Source: Microvirga sp052114605 (GTDB taxonomy: Bacteria > Pseudomonadota > Alphaproteobacteria > Rhizobiales > Beijerinckiaceae). From it: a DNA stretch of 64,000 nt. The notes beneath the pieces were generated by a model. The model saw nothing but the letters and a program-made list of their open reading frames with translations. It had not been told where the DNA came from and did not search any database. The stretch spans positions 372,001 through 436,000 of the forward strand of contig NZ_JBFRFB010000002.1 of assembly GCF_052114605.1 (NCBI RefSeq), in the 5' to 3' direction. Positions 36,601-45,502 of this stretch are shown one piece after another (positions within the stretch are counted from its first letter, which is position 1; every line of letters starts with the position of its first letter). Both the position numbers and the translations under genes were made by a program.

Positions 36601-36727
36601 CCCTCCTGCAGCACGGTCATGCTGAAATTGTACCCGGTCTTCCGTCACTGCTCGGATGCGGAGTAATGAGGGTTCAGCTGACATCCGGCTCCAATATTGT
36701 GAATACGCCGAGGAATCATCGAAGCCA

Positions 36728-36928
36728 TCATTCACATCGGATAAAGATACTGATGCTGTTCGCGGCATCCGCAAGGTCAGGCGGCGTGAGGCGTGTTGAG
36801 TTGGCCGTGGCCTGAAAACCAATTCGTGTACTCTCCAAAAATGTCACCGGCGCTCCTGCCTTGATCGCAAAATTCACATTCTGAGGCATATCCCCGATCG
36901 CAACGACCGCCTTGAGTGCATTGAGCTT
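36728..36928 (-). pseudogene. C-terminal remnant of a trypsin-like serine peptidase
   Basis: The frame contains KLNALKAVVAIGDMPQNVNF and AIKAGAPVTFLES, which resembles the end of a trypsin-like peptidase domain (the usual ..LNALK...GDiPQNVNFAIK block) followed by the C-terminal tail known in alphaproteobacterial trypsin-like proteins. Everything upstream, including the catalytic Ser region, is missing. There is no start signal, so I call it a decayed fragment. Confidence 0.5.
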
Positions 36929-37075
36929 TACCGCGTCGAAACCGATCAGGGTGGACGCTGGTGGATGCATGGAGTTCTCGCATGATCAATGTGGACCGGG
37001 ATGCTCCGTGAACACGTTGAAATCGGACGTTGGCGATCACATGCGCCCTCCGAGGGACAAGCAAGGAGAAGCCTG
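36929..37075. other. Short intergenic region
   Basis: Nothing recognisable beyond the ribosome binding site (AAGGAGAA, 37,063-37,070) of the following small gene. Confidence 0.4.
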
Positions 37076-37393
37076 ATGCGCGCGATAGACGCGATGATCG
37101 TTTGGACTCCTGACCGCGAGCCTTGCCAGACCAATTCGAATGCCGGGAAAGTCGAGGTCGCGACGATCCCCGAGCCTCCCCGTTTGAAGGCCTTTCCGAT
37201 GTCGGCCGGCGCTTGCGACCATGACTGGCGCGAAGCGGCCAATCAGGGTCGCATCGCGTTGATACAGCCATACTTCAGCCAAATGATCCACCGCGACGGC
37301 ATTCAGGAGGCCGTAGCACGGGCAGCCCTTTCGCGCATCGACGAGTTCCGCGACTATCCGTTCTCAACCGACGAGCCGGAAGACGACGAGTGA
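37076..37393 (+). CDS. Hypothetical protein, 105 residues
   Basis: An unrecognised small protein. The ATG at 37076 is preceded by a good AAGGAGAA site, which decides the start over the longer frame beginning at 36989. The sequence is mixed alpha/beta (MRAIDAMIVW at the start, a helical EAVARAALSRIDEFRDY segment near the end) with an acidic C-terminus. It is convergent with the large nuclease-TPR gene whose stop lies 11 bases away. No membrane segment or signal peptide. Confidence 0.5.
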   Translation: MRAIDAMIVWTPDREPCQTNSNAGKVEVATIPEPPRLKAFPMSAGACDHDWREAANQGRIALIQPYFSQMIHRDGIQEAVARAALSRIDEFRDYPFSTDEPEDDE

Positions 37394-37403
37394 GCGCGGC
37401 AGC

Positions 37404-40400
37404 CTAACGGCCGCCCTTGCTACGCCCTGCGGCTCGTCCGCGCCTCCTCCGCGGCGCCCGTAAGCGCCGATCGACCCGCTCCGTCATCGCCCGGAGCTCG
37501 GCCTCCCGCGCCACGACCTGCTCCTCTGGCAGGAAGTGGCCGCGAAGCCATTCGCGCGCGTAATCCCGGAACCCGGAGCGGGCGTCGACTCGCAAATAAC
37601 CTACGACGAAGCTCCAGAGCTCGCCTTGGTTGCGGACGATCTGCTCCAGCAGGATGCCGGACGCCATGCGCTTCTTGGCCATGCCAACGTCGGACGCCTT
37701 CCAGAGAACCTTGAGGAACTCGTCCAGCACCGACAGGTGGGACATCATGTCGGCGTCCTCGGTTCCCAGGAACTGCGCCAAGGCCCTGAGCCGGTCGAGA
37801 CGAGGCGTGTCGTCCTTCACCAGCACGCTGGCCAAGGTTTTCGGGTCAAGGAACAGGTGCCTGTGCCGGCACCACGCCAACTGGACCATGAGCTCGCCAT
37901 AGCGTTCCAGGGAGATGATCTCCTTGTCTCGGGCGTAGGCGAGGACGATCTGGAGCCAGACGCCCGGATGCGCGCCGGTCGCCTCGGTCGCGACGCGCCG
38001 GTAATACAAATCCTCGGAAAGGAGCATGTAGCCGTCCGCGGCGAGATACGCAGCGTCCAGGACGTGGGGGTCGAAGCGAGCTAAGACGACCTCGGCCACC
38101 TCCGACGGCTTGTCGGGGATCTGGACCGGCAGCACGGCGCAATGCTGCTCGATCTTCGCGATCTGGTCGCGCACGTAGCGTACGCGCTCGTCGATGCTCT
38201 CCTGGGTGTGCTCCAGCTTGACGAATTCGCCGTCGTGCCAGGCGACCGTAAGCGATCCGGCGCGCAGGAGCTCGTCACGCTCCTTCTTCATCCGCAGATC
38301 GTCGATCGTGGCGCGCGCCAACACGAGCTTGCCGAAGACCGCCTCAAGGACGTCGAAGGTGTCGGTCATCGCGGCGAGCCAGGCCGCATAGGTGTCGAGG
38401 ACAACTCCCGCGGCGCGCCGCTTGTCCAGGTCCGCATAGGCGTCGTTGCGCTCGGAGTGGAGGCCGGTGCACGCGACCACCGCCTTGTCGAGCGACCTGA
38501 TGTAATCGGCAAACCCGGCCGTGTCGCCCCCCATGAGCGAGGCGACGAGAGCCATCGGCAGCCGCTGCTCAAGGTAGAAGTCGGCCAACGTCCTGTTCGT
38601 CTCGGCGAACTTGCGCACCTGCTCCAAGGTCTTCTCGATCTCGCCGTCCCGGACGGTCATCGTGTAGAACCCCTGCGCGTCCGGGAAGCGCGTCTCGAAG
38701 TTCTCCATGATGTCGTGGAGCGCGTGCAGGTACTTGTGCTTCAACTCCGCGACGCGCCAGGTCACGCCCTCGCCGACATGGCTCTCCTGCACGAACGTGT
38801 CGCCGACCTTGAGCCCGATTGTCTGCGCCGCTAGGGCGTGGCGCGGGCTGACGATGCCCTGCGCCGGCCGGTCCTTCCCCTCCTCGATGAGGAACGCGAA
38901 GGGCTTGCCCTCCTCTCTTTCCAGGCGGACCCAAGTGCCGACGCCCGCCTCCGTCACGGACGGGATCAGCCGTCCGGCCCGGTCGAACAGGATCAGGCCG
39001 AGATAGCGCGACGCGGCCTCCTGGTCATTGGGCGACCGGCGCAACACGTCATAAGCGTAGGCCATCGTCCTGTCGCTGAACCCCGCCTCGTGCATGATCT
39101 GTGCCAAGCCCATCTTCTGCCCGGGCGCGCCTTTCAGCTCCTCCACCTTGACGCTCGCCAGGAAGCCGGGGATCTGGTCCCGCCGTCCTTTCCGCCTCAA
39201 CGTAGCGCAGAGCGCGAGGCAGTTCTCGACGTCGGGCGCGGCATCCGCCGCCTTGCGGAGCCAGGTCTCCGCCCGGTCCAAGTCGCCCCGGTTGAAATGG
39301 AACATGCCTGCGGCGTTCAGATAGTAGGGGTGGCCCATGACGGCTGCCGGCAGGCGCTCGAAAAAGCGCACCGCCTGCTCCCTGACGGGCATGACGTTGA
39401 CGTAAGCCGCCGCCACGGCCCGCAGCATTTCGCCGTCGCTATCTTCGGAGATCCACCCGTCAAGCAGGTCCGCGACGCGCGGCCAGTCATGGCGGCTGAT
39501 CGCCTGCATCGCCACCATCAGGCGGTCGGCGATGTGGGTGTCGTCACGGATGCCGGATACGGCGTGCCCGTAAGCCTCCTCCGACAAGTCGTCGAGGCAG
39601 TGCTCCCTGGCGTAGGCCGACGCGACGACGCAGGCGCGCGGGTTGTCCTTCGCCCCCGCGATGATCGCCGCGAGGAGCTCGCGCGGATCGTCGCCCGACA
39701 GGCGGATCCGGGCCAGCCTGGCCGCGACCTGGACCATCTCGCGGTCGCATTCCGGAATGTCTCCCGGCTGCAAGTCGGCGAAACGCGCCACATCCTCCCA
39801 ATCGCCACGGGCGCTGTGGTGGCGGAACGCGAGGAGCCGGACGTCTGGGCTTGGCGGAAGCTTCGCCAGGAGCTCCCCGGCCCAATCGTCCTTGGCCTCC
39901 ACAGCGGCGATCGCGGCGCGCAGCAGCAGGCCCTGGTCGTCCGGCGCGACGGCGAGGCCCTGGCGGGCCACCTCGAGCGCCTTTTTAAAGTTGCCGTCGA
40001 TGGTGTGGGCCGCGATTAGGTTGGCGCAGGGGCCGAGCGCATAGGCCGCGACCTTCCCGTTCGGGTTCCGGGCCTTGTCCCAGAGCCGCGTCAGGATCCC
40101 GATCGCTTCGGCAAGGCGCGCCTTCTGGTCGGGGGTCAGCAGGTGCGTGCGCTGGAAGTGGCGGTCCTGGATGATGTCGTCGAGGTCGGCGTCCGCAGCG
40201 AACTGTTGCGCGTGCTCGTCGTCCGGAAACGCTTCGAGGGCCTTGCGCGCCGCATCGCGCCAAGCAGGATCGTCGCGGTGGCGCAGGAAGAAGACATGGG
40301 CGATGGTCACCGCCTCCGAGGCGCGCAGTCCTTCCGGCACCAGGGCCAAGGGATCGGTGACGGACGGGTCATGCCGCGCGCCCTGGACGAGGTAGCCCGC

Positions 40401-41378
40401 CAAGACCTCGTTCGTCGGATCGGCTTTCAGCGCCTCCGCACCGAAGGCCGCGAGCTCTTTCCATGCGCCGCGCAGGATGAGAGCATAAGCCTTGTTCGCG
40501 ACCGCTTTCGGCTCCTCGGGCGCGTGCTCGTAAGCCTCCAGCAGGAGCGGAATGCCGCCCTCCTCGTCGCCCATGGCGATGCGGCAGCTCGCGATGTTGG
40601 CCGTGATGCGGAACAGGATGCGTCCGGAAGCGGTCTCACGGACCTTGTCGAGCAAGCTTTCCAACAGCGGCAGGGCGTCCTGCGGCTTGCCGACCGTGAT
40701 GAGGTCGCGCAAGCCATCGACCTGCGCGTCGAGGTGCTCCCCGAACATCTGCACCGAGATCGTTGCGTCGCCCGGAGGCGCGTCCAAGGGTGTTCGCGAC
40801 GCGCGGATCTCGGTCAGGATCGTCGCGACGCCGACCTGGAACTCGTCAGACAGCTGCACCTGCTTCTCAAACACCGCCTCGGTTTTCTCGACGACGGCCC
40901 GGCCGAAAGGGCTGTAGGCAGGGTCGAACTCCTCGATCGCCCGCTTGTGGCGGACGATATGCTCCTCGAGCGTGTTCCAGCCCCAGATGAAGACGCGCAG
41001 CTCGCGCTCTTGGTCGGCGAGCTCGACGTTGATCTGCCGCGCCAGCTTCTGCATCGCCGCGTCGTCGGCAGCCGTCGTCGTGATGTAGTATTCGCGCAGC
41101 GCCGGCTCGAAGCCGAGCGCCTTTCCCAGCTCCTCCCGCACCTCTGCGGCCGTCAACTTGCGGTCTCCGGCCTTCAGCTTGCATTGGACGCCGACGAGAT
41201 GGCGCGGGTCGCCGTCGCGCATACCGACAAGGTCGACGCCGTCCTGGCCCTGGCCCCGCCGCCCGACTTTCTGCACGGTAGGGTCATCGAGGATACAAGA
41301 CCACAGCACGACGGACGCGCGTTCGAACGCCTGTTCGTCAGCGGGCTTCGAGATTTGGGTGGCGGCAAGTTGGGACAT
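37404..41378 (-). CDS. REase-TPR-GreAB-C-PIN multidomain protein, putative conflict/defence effector
   Basis: A 1,324-residue protein. Residues ~15-130 look like a PD-(D/E)XK (Mrr-type) nuclease domain: E19, D49 in DGVDL, and Q65-x-K67 in GVQCK. A conserved-looking block FIWGWNTLEEHIVRHKRAI (near 140) follows. Residues ~240-800 are helical, TPR-like repeats. Around 806-909, VSPRHALAAQTIGLKVGDTF and WRVAEL resemble a GreA/GreB C-terminal domain. Residues ~985-1140 resemble a PIN domain: VVLDTYAAWLAAM, an acidic IDDLRMKKER, then GYMLLSEDLYYR. This order matches what I know as the TPR-GreAB-C-PIN conflict-system layout, here in one chain with a nuclease at each end. The start at 41378 (MSQLAATQ) is preferred to a 44-residue longer frame; neither has a strong RBS. 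Target and trigger are unknown. Confidence 0.78.
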   Translation of the reverse strand: MSQLAATQISKPADEQAFERASVVLWSCILDDPTVQKVGRRGQGQDGVDLVGMRDGDPRHLVGVQCKLKAGDRKLTAAEVREELGKALGFEPALREYYITTTAADDAAMQKLARQINVELADQERELRVFIWGWNTLEEHIVRHKRAIEEFDPAYSPFGRAVVEKTEAVFEKQVQLSDEFQVGVATILTEIRASRTPLDAPPGDATISVQMFGEHLDAQVDGLRDLITVGKPQDALPLLESLLDKVRETASGRILFRITANIASCRIAMGDEEGGIPLLLEAYEHAPEEPKAVANKAYALILRGAWKELAAFGAEALKADPTNEVLAGYLVQGARHDPSVTDPLALVPEGLRASEAVTIAHVFFLRHRDDPAWRDAARKALEAFPDDEHAQQFAADADLDDIIQDRHFQRTHLLTPDQKARLAEAIGILTRLWDKARNPNGKVAAYALGPCANLIAAHTIDGNFKKALEVARQGLAVAPDDQGLLLRAAIAAVEAKDDWAGELLAKLPPSPDVRLLAFRHHSARGDWEDVARFADLQPGDIPECDREMVQVAARLARIRLSGDDPRELLAAIIAGAKDNPRACVVASAYAREHCLDDLSEEAYGHAVSGIRDDTHIADRLMVAMQAISRHDWPRVADLLDGWISEDSDGEMLRAVAAAYVNVMPVREQAVRFFERLPAAVMGHPYYLNAAGMFHFNRGDLDRAETWLRKAADAAPDVENCLALCATLRRKGRRDQIPGFLASVKVEELKGAPGQKMGLAQIMHEAGFSDRTMAYAYDVLRRSPNDQEAASRYLGLILFDRAGRLIPSVTEAGVGTWVRLEREEGKPFAFLIEEGKDRPAQGIVSPRHALAAQTIGLKVGDTFVQESHVGEGVTWRVAELKHKYLHALHDIMENFETRFPDAQGFYTMTVRDGEIEKTLEQVRKFAETNRTLADFYLEQRLPMALVASLMGGDTAGFADYIRSLDKAVVACTGLHSERNDAYADLDKRRAAGVVLDTYAAWLAAMTDTFDVLEAVFGKLVLARATIDDLRMKKERDELLRAGSLTVAWHDGEFVKLEHTQESIDERVRYVRDQIAKIEQHCAVLPVQIPDKPSEVAEVVLARFDPHVLDAAYLAADGYMLLSEDLYYRRVATEATGAHPGVWLQIVLAYARDKEIISLERYGELMVQLAWCRHRHLFLDPKTLASVLVKDDTPRLDRLRALAQFLGTEDADMMSHLSVLDEFLKVLWKASDVGMAKKRMASGILLEQIVRNQGELWSFVVGYLRVDARSGFRDYAREWLRGHFLPEEQVVAREAELRAMTERVDRRLRAPRRRRGRAAGRSKGGR

Positions 41379-41510
41379 GGCGAAGACGGTCGAACGGGTG
41401 GCAAGCAGTGCGCCGGAGCTACGCAGGATTTCATGCTGGCTACGCTGCACGTGATCCTTGCATAACAGCGCCCCACGATGGATCAAGTTGCTGTCGACAG
41501 CTTTTCTCAC

Positions 41511-41669
41511 AGCTTGACGTGCCTGGCACTATGTTCTCTATTTGTTCATTTCGCGGGCCACTTGGCGACGGGTCCATGCTGAGATCTGAATCGCGTGATT
41601 TTCACTAGAATTTGCATGACTTGCACACATGTCGTTGAAAATTCGAAATGGACTGATCCTAGCGGCCTT
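41511..41669. other. Short AT-richer intergenic region
   Basis: No gene recognised. It probably holds the promoter of the large multidomain gene. Confidence 0.35.
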
Positions 41670-42497
41670 TCAGATTCTGACCTCCGTCAGGTGAGGCCGG
41701 AAATCATGTAGTTCGACCATAGGCACCTTCTTTCGAGTCACCAAAGCTGTAAGGCGATGCCAAAGGCTGCGTCTGATGGTAAAATCCACAAGGGGCTTTC
41801 CGTCAAAATGGATCGATAAGAGGGATGCCGCCGCTGCAATGATCTCAACATGGAAGCCACTTAGGATTTCGGTGCTATCTGGCTCAACTACGAGATAGAT
41901 CTCGCCAGGAGGCTCAGTCGCGATTTTGCTCGGCGGCCCACCGAAGGTCATGTACTCGGCAGCACGTTCCATCTGCGCTTGACGAGGATTGCGATCGAAG
42001 TCGAGGTGCACCCCACCGAGCTTGTTTGCGGTAAAAGTAATTATATCCTCGCAAGTAAAATAACCCCCCTCAAACAACACCCGCTTTTGGCGCAAAAACT
42101 TTCCCGTATTCATGAGACGAGTGATCATTGTATCAACCAGCAAAATCGGCCCATTCCCCACGGATTTTGCTGAATGATAAATTGCCATTATTGGAGTGCC
42201 ATTGAAGTTTACTCCTCCTGTAAGAAAGAACGTCACACTCGGCTCTTCTGGAAGAGCATCAATGATCGCCTGATTGTCCAATACTGGAAAGCTCGGTGTT
42301 ACACCGAGCTCGTTGCACAGCTGCCCTATCAGCCCCTCATTCGACCATCGCCTCAAGATTGCTGATGCTGCGCGTATATCCCCTTCTGTGACAGGCGTTC
42401 TATGGGTTATCACCAATCTTGAGAGGGTATGTAGATCACTCTCAAGCAGCTTCAGGCATTCGGCAGTTTGGCGCTTGATCACTATCAGGCCTCGCAT
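41670..42497 (-). CDS. Hypothetical protein, 275 residues
   Basis: A protein I do not recognise. No signal peptide or membrane span is evident. A hydrophobic strand-helix pattern with SVTFFLTGGVNFNGTPI (near residue 88) and GNGPILLVDTMITRL (near 115) suggests an alpha/beta fold, and a GEIYLVVEPDSTEIL strand occurs later. Base composition is lower in GC than the flanking genes, a sign of separate acquisition. It stands alone between two defence-like loci, so an accessory role is possible but unsupported. Confidence 0.6.
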   Translation of the reverse strand: MRGLIVIKRQTAECLKLLESDLHTLSRLVITHRTPVTEGDIRAASAILRRWSNEGLIGQLCNELGVTPSFPVLDNQAIIDALPEEPSVTFFLTGGVNFNGTPIMAIYHSAKSVGNGPILLVDTMITRLMNTGKFLRQKRVLFEGGYFTCEDIITFTANKLGGVHLDFDRNPRQAQMERAAEYMTFGGPPSKIATEPPGEIYLVVEPDSTEILSGFHVEIIAAAASLLSIHFDGKPLVDFTIRRSLWHRLTALVTRKKVPMVELHDFRPHLTEVRI

Positions 42498-42839
42498 CTT
42501 GGCTTGTCAGCTAAGGGGAGTGACATTTGGCCGACACGCTAACACTGAGGTCACGGGGATCATAAATTCAAATCACACCTTGTGAGAATTTTTCCTCGCG
42601 ACTGCTCGGATGCTCCACCGGCATACAGGGAATAAGCAGGATCTCCGCCGTGCTTCTGTCAGCCAGGCGCTCCCCTCAACCTTGGGCCGCTTTGATAAGG
42701 ACACTCTCATAGGATGGTAATTGTCATCCCATAGCGCTCCTCAAATGAAGCCTAAGCCCGCCTCCCCAATGAGGCGGGCACTCTGTTTATTGGGCAATCT
42801 CTACTCACACAACTTCGCGGAATTGATGTGTATGACGCT
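42498..42839. other. Intergenic region with terminator
   Basis: About 340 bases without a gene; the only structure is the hairpin listed at 42,756-42,779. Confidence 0.4.
42756..42779 (-). terminator. Strong hairpin GCCCGCCTC/GAGGCGGGC
   Basis: A perfect 9-bp GC-rich stem with a 6-base loop, 60 bases beyond the DUF6527 stop. It is followed on the minus strand by TTAGGCTTCATTT, moderately T-rich. It most likely ends the ubiquitin-like operon. Confidence 0.6.
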
Positions 42840-43181
42840 TCAGCACCAATCGATGCGGCCATCACGTACCCAGAAATGGCTCTTGCATCCGACCTTTCGC
42901 CATACGGACGGCTTTAGTGAAACCGTATCGTCCCAATGACGCACAAAGCTCCAGCGCGGTCGGCTGCCCTCGATCATCGCCAGCTTGAGGGTCTCTCCGC
43001 AGCCGCACGGACAAGCCATCGCGGCATACCAAGGGTGCCCGCCCTCCCCGATGACGTAGATCTTGCCAGATTCTACCTGCTCGGGATCCTCGTCAACGAA
43101 GGAAACCAGATGTCGGCCTCTCCATGCTGCGATACGCCGTCCGAGCGCGCGGATGATGTTCTGAGTCTTCCCGAGCATCAT
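42840..43181 (-). CDS. DUF6527 family protein of ubiquitin-like operon
   Basis: A 113-residue protein whose signature matches my memory of DUF6527: SGKIYVIGEGG, a cysteine knuckle CPCGCGETL, then VSLKPSVWRKVGCKSHFWV and a final WC. The CxCGCG plus C-x-SH pattern suggests a bound zinc ion. DUF6527 proteins are repeatedly found beside E1/E2/JAB genes of bacterial ubiquitin-like systems. The start overlaps the JAB-E1 stop by four bases, so the products are made together. A substrate-recognition or structural role is possible; none is known to me. Confidence 0.8.
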   Translation of the reverse strand: MMLGKTQNIIRALGRRIAAWRGRHLVSFVDEDPEQVESGKIYVIGEGGHPWYAAMACPCGCGETLKLAMIEGSRPRWSFVRHWDDTVSLKPSVWRKVGCKSHFWVRDGRIDWC

Positions 43182-44569
43182 GCACCTTGCCCCTGATCGA
43201 GATATGGTTGATCGAGCGGAGGCGTCGCGTCGCCACGACCGACATACCGGGCAAGCACGGGGTCAGGATCTCCGTCAACCCGTTTCAGCCATGATCCAAT
43301 CGTCAGACTGATAGTCTGGCTGGCATATTCCTCGTTCGGATCGAGCCTATAGGGATGGAGACGCGCCAGGAAATCCATCATGAGCAAACTCGAGAAGAAC
43401 ATGTTGACGCCATTGACCGCAGGGCGGTCCTCGTCGATGCCCCGAATATAGCCCCGTTCCACTTGGTCCCTGTAGTCGTCGGGATTGGTGCGGCGCAAAC
43501 CCGCCGCCCGAATCTGCTCGTCCGTAATGGCGTCCCTGGTGATCAAGCTCGATCCGCCCGGATGGAGATAATGGACGCTGCCGCAGATCTGATCGATTCC
43601 ACCCTGACCATCAGCATCGAGACGCACGCCGACATCAAAGTAGGGTTGGATGTAAAAGGTGGCCAAGCGATTGAGAAGCTGCCGCCCCTCGACACCGTCC
43701 ATGCACCCGAAGACAATATCGCAGGACGCGACCGCTCTCAGAGCCACAGGTTCCGAGAGATCGCGCTCGATCGCTTCGACCTCAGTCTCCAGGCCTAGAC
43801 AGTGGATGAAGTCCTTCAAGACCGCCACCTTGGGTCGGCCGATATCCTGCCGGACCGTGTTGAGGATGCGGTTGAGATTCTTCTCCTCCACCGTGTCCGG
43901 ATCCACGAGGACCAACCGCCCTACGCCCAGACGAGCCAGCTGATCAACGACGACGCTGCCTGTCCCGGAACAGCCCACCACGGCGACGGACAGTCGACGC
44001 AGGCGCCGGAAGGTCCCCTCCCCGAACGCCTGCGCATGCCGGCGGGCGAACTCCGGCACCTCCTCCGCCACGTCATCGGCATGCCAGAAGGTCAGGTCGT
44101 CTCCAATGACACCGATGCAGTTGATTGGCGAGGGACTGCCGTCCTCGTGATGCGCCCGCGCGATGATTCGCCCATCCGGCAGCATGATCGCGCTTGCATG
44201 CGGAGCACCGCCATCGCAGGCGGCATGGATGGAGGGAAAGAGTGCTTCATCGGACTTATCGTCGATGGGGCTAAATCTCGGGTAGCCTCCGGGATGGCTA
44301 TGGATCTTCATGATCGCCATCCCACGTTTGGCCGCTTTCCTCAGAAGCGGCAGCAGGAAGCTCGTCGGCCACGTCACCCGATCCTCGGTGCGGGTCGGGC
44401 AGGCCTCATGAGGGATCTCGATGATTTCGTGGACCAGGAGACGATGAATCTCGCTCCCGGCGGCGCGACCACAGAGAGCGAGGGCGACGGACTCACGGCC
44501 ATCCCCTGCGAGGAGATGGTCCGAGAGTTGGGCGTGCTGCGCCCGCGTCAGGCTGAGCGTGACCCGCAT
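43178..44569 (-). CDS. JAB (JAMM) peptidase - ThiF/E1 adenylyltransferase fusion
   Basis: A 463-residue fusion. Residues ~1-150 form a JAB/JAMM domain with the zinc motif H90-S-H92-P, S100 and D103 in IHSHPGGYPRFSPIDD, and a likely catalytic Glu near 48-51. Residues ~190-420 form an E1/ThiF adenylyltransferase: nucleotide motif VVGCSGTGSVVVDQLARLG, LVDPDTVEEKNLNR and the DGVEGRQLLNR helix, with a nearby Cys in DQICGSVH that could carry a thioester. JAB would trim or remove the ubiquitin-like protein and E1 would activate it with ATP. It lies four bases after the Ubl-E2 gene, making a compact three-gene operon. Confidence 0.92.
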   Translation of the reverse strand: MRVTLSLTRAQHAQLSDHLLAGDGRESVALALCGRAAGSEIHRLLVHEIIEIPHEACPTRTEDRVTWPTSFLLPLLRKAAKRGMAIMKIHSHPGGYPRFSPIDDKSDEALFPSIHAACDGGAPHASAIMLPDGRIIARAHHEDGSPSPINCIGVIGDDLTFWHADDVAEEVPEFARRHAQAFGEGTFRRLRRLSVAVVGCSGTGSVVVDQLARLGVGRLVLVDPDTVEEKNLNRILNTVRQDIGRPKVAVLKDFIHCLGLETEVEAIERDLSEPVALRAVASCDIVFGCMDGVEGRQLLNRLATFYIQPYFDVGVRLDADGQGGIDQICGSVHYLHPGGSSLITRDAITDEQIRAAGLRRTNPDDYRDQVERGYIRGIDEDRPAVNGVNMFFSSLLMMDFLARLHPYRLDPNEEYASQTISLTIGSWLKRVDGDPDPVLARYVGRGDATPPLDQPYLDQGQGA

Positions 44570-44573
44570 GGCC

Positions 44574-45293
44574 TCAGCCCGTCGTCGCGAATTCGCGGAC
44601 GAACCAGTGGTTTACCAGCGCGAGGTGTGTGGCGATATCGTCGATGCCCCGACGCCATGGATTGGCAGGGCTGCGGTGCCGGGACCATTGCTGCCATTCG
44701 GAGCCTGCAAAAGGCGTCATGGACAACGCGCCGATCCCCCGTCCATCGGCTCGGGCCAAGGCCGGGCTGACATAAACCATATCCAGCTGCGCCTCTGGAT
44801 AGGCCGTCGGGATCCGCAGGTGAATATCCACCGCAGCATGGTTGTAACCGAGCGGGACTGGGTAGTTGCGGATCACCACCGCCGCCACCATGCCGTCCCG
44901 AATGGTCTCCCAGCGGAGCCCAAGACCATCCAGGGTTTCCATGTCGCTCTCGGACAATTGGAAGTCCCGCTTAAGCGGAACCTCCGGCATCTCGCCCTCG
45001 GTCTGGTCTAAGGGCAGCGTGACGAACCGCTCGACATTAGGGTTCTGAAGGTCGACGGTCGCTTCAAGCTTCACCTCCTCCAGGCTTCCGCCGGGAAGGC
45101 GCTGGAAGATCTGGAAACGCTCCGGCGGGTTCTTCTCCGCAAGGAGGAGCAGGTCCCGACCCATCGGAGTTGGGTTGTCGACGTCGTAATGCTTCTTGTC
45201 GATCTGGATATTGTAGGTCTTTGGCGGCTTCGAGTTGCCGGAGCCACGATCATTGTTGTGGTCGGGCGGATTGTCGTCTTTCGGCGTATTCAT
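44574..45293 (-). CDS. Ubiquitin-like domain - E2-like fusion (multiubiquitin type)
   Basis: A 239-residue fusion. After a disordered Asn/Pro-rich start, residues ~26-100 resemble the multiubiquitin beta-grasp domain (YNIQIDKKHYDVDNPTPMG then DLLLLAEKNPPERF). Residues ~110-235 resemble a bacterial E2/UBC-like domain: LRWETIRDGMVAAVVIRNYP, IPTAYPEAQLDMVYVSP and EWQQWSRHRSPANPW. The whole protein contains no cysteine, so the E2-like part cannot form the usual thioester. The Ubl part lacks an obvious internal GG end; the chain ends in ATTG. First gene of the operon, divergent from the sigma factor operon across 209 bases. Confidence 0.85.
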   Translation of the reverse strand: MNTPKDDNPPDHNNDRGSGNSKPPKTYNIQIDKKHYDVDNPTPMGRDLLLLAEKNPPERFQIFQRLPGGSLEEVKLEATVDLQNPNVERFVTLPLDQTEGEMPEVPLKRDFQLSESDMETLDGLGLRWETIRDGMVAAVVIRNYPVPLGYNHAAVDIHLRIPTAYPEAQLDMVYVSPALARADGRGIGALSMTPFAGSEWQQWSRHRSPANPWRRGIDDIATHLALVNHWFVREFATTG

Positions 45294-45502
45294 GTGCTTA
45301 AGCGCCTTTCGCGCGAGTTAGAGTTTCGAGGTGGGCCAACGCTTCGACCTGCCTTCACTTCCTATGGCTCAGCTTGAGGGGTGCCTCGGACACGCTATTG
45401 AAAAAAACTTTAGGTTGCGCCAGAAGGCGTCCTGCGTGCAGAAATTTTGGCGCCCGGTGTCCGATCTTGGATTTGGATGCGCCTAACAAAGTAGGGGGAT
45501 CC

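Noticed and set aside
38838..40019. 393-codon plus-strand open frame
   Set aside because: Also antisense to the nuclease-TPR-PIN gene; no domain signature.
40143..41465. 440-codon plus-strand open frame
   Set aside because: Antisense shadow of the multidomain nuclease-TPR gene in GC-rich DNA; its composition is Arg/Asp-rich and it has no recognisable domain or RBS.
42840..45293. Calling the ubiquitin-like locus a Bil (bilABCD) operon
   Set aside because: Domain order and fusions differ (Ubl-E2 and JAB-E1 fusions plus DUF6527) and the E2-like part has no cysteine, so it is related in logic but not the same system.
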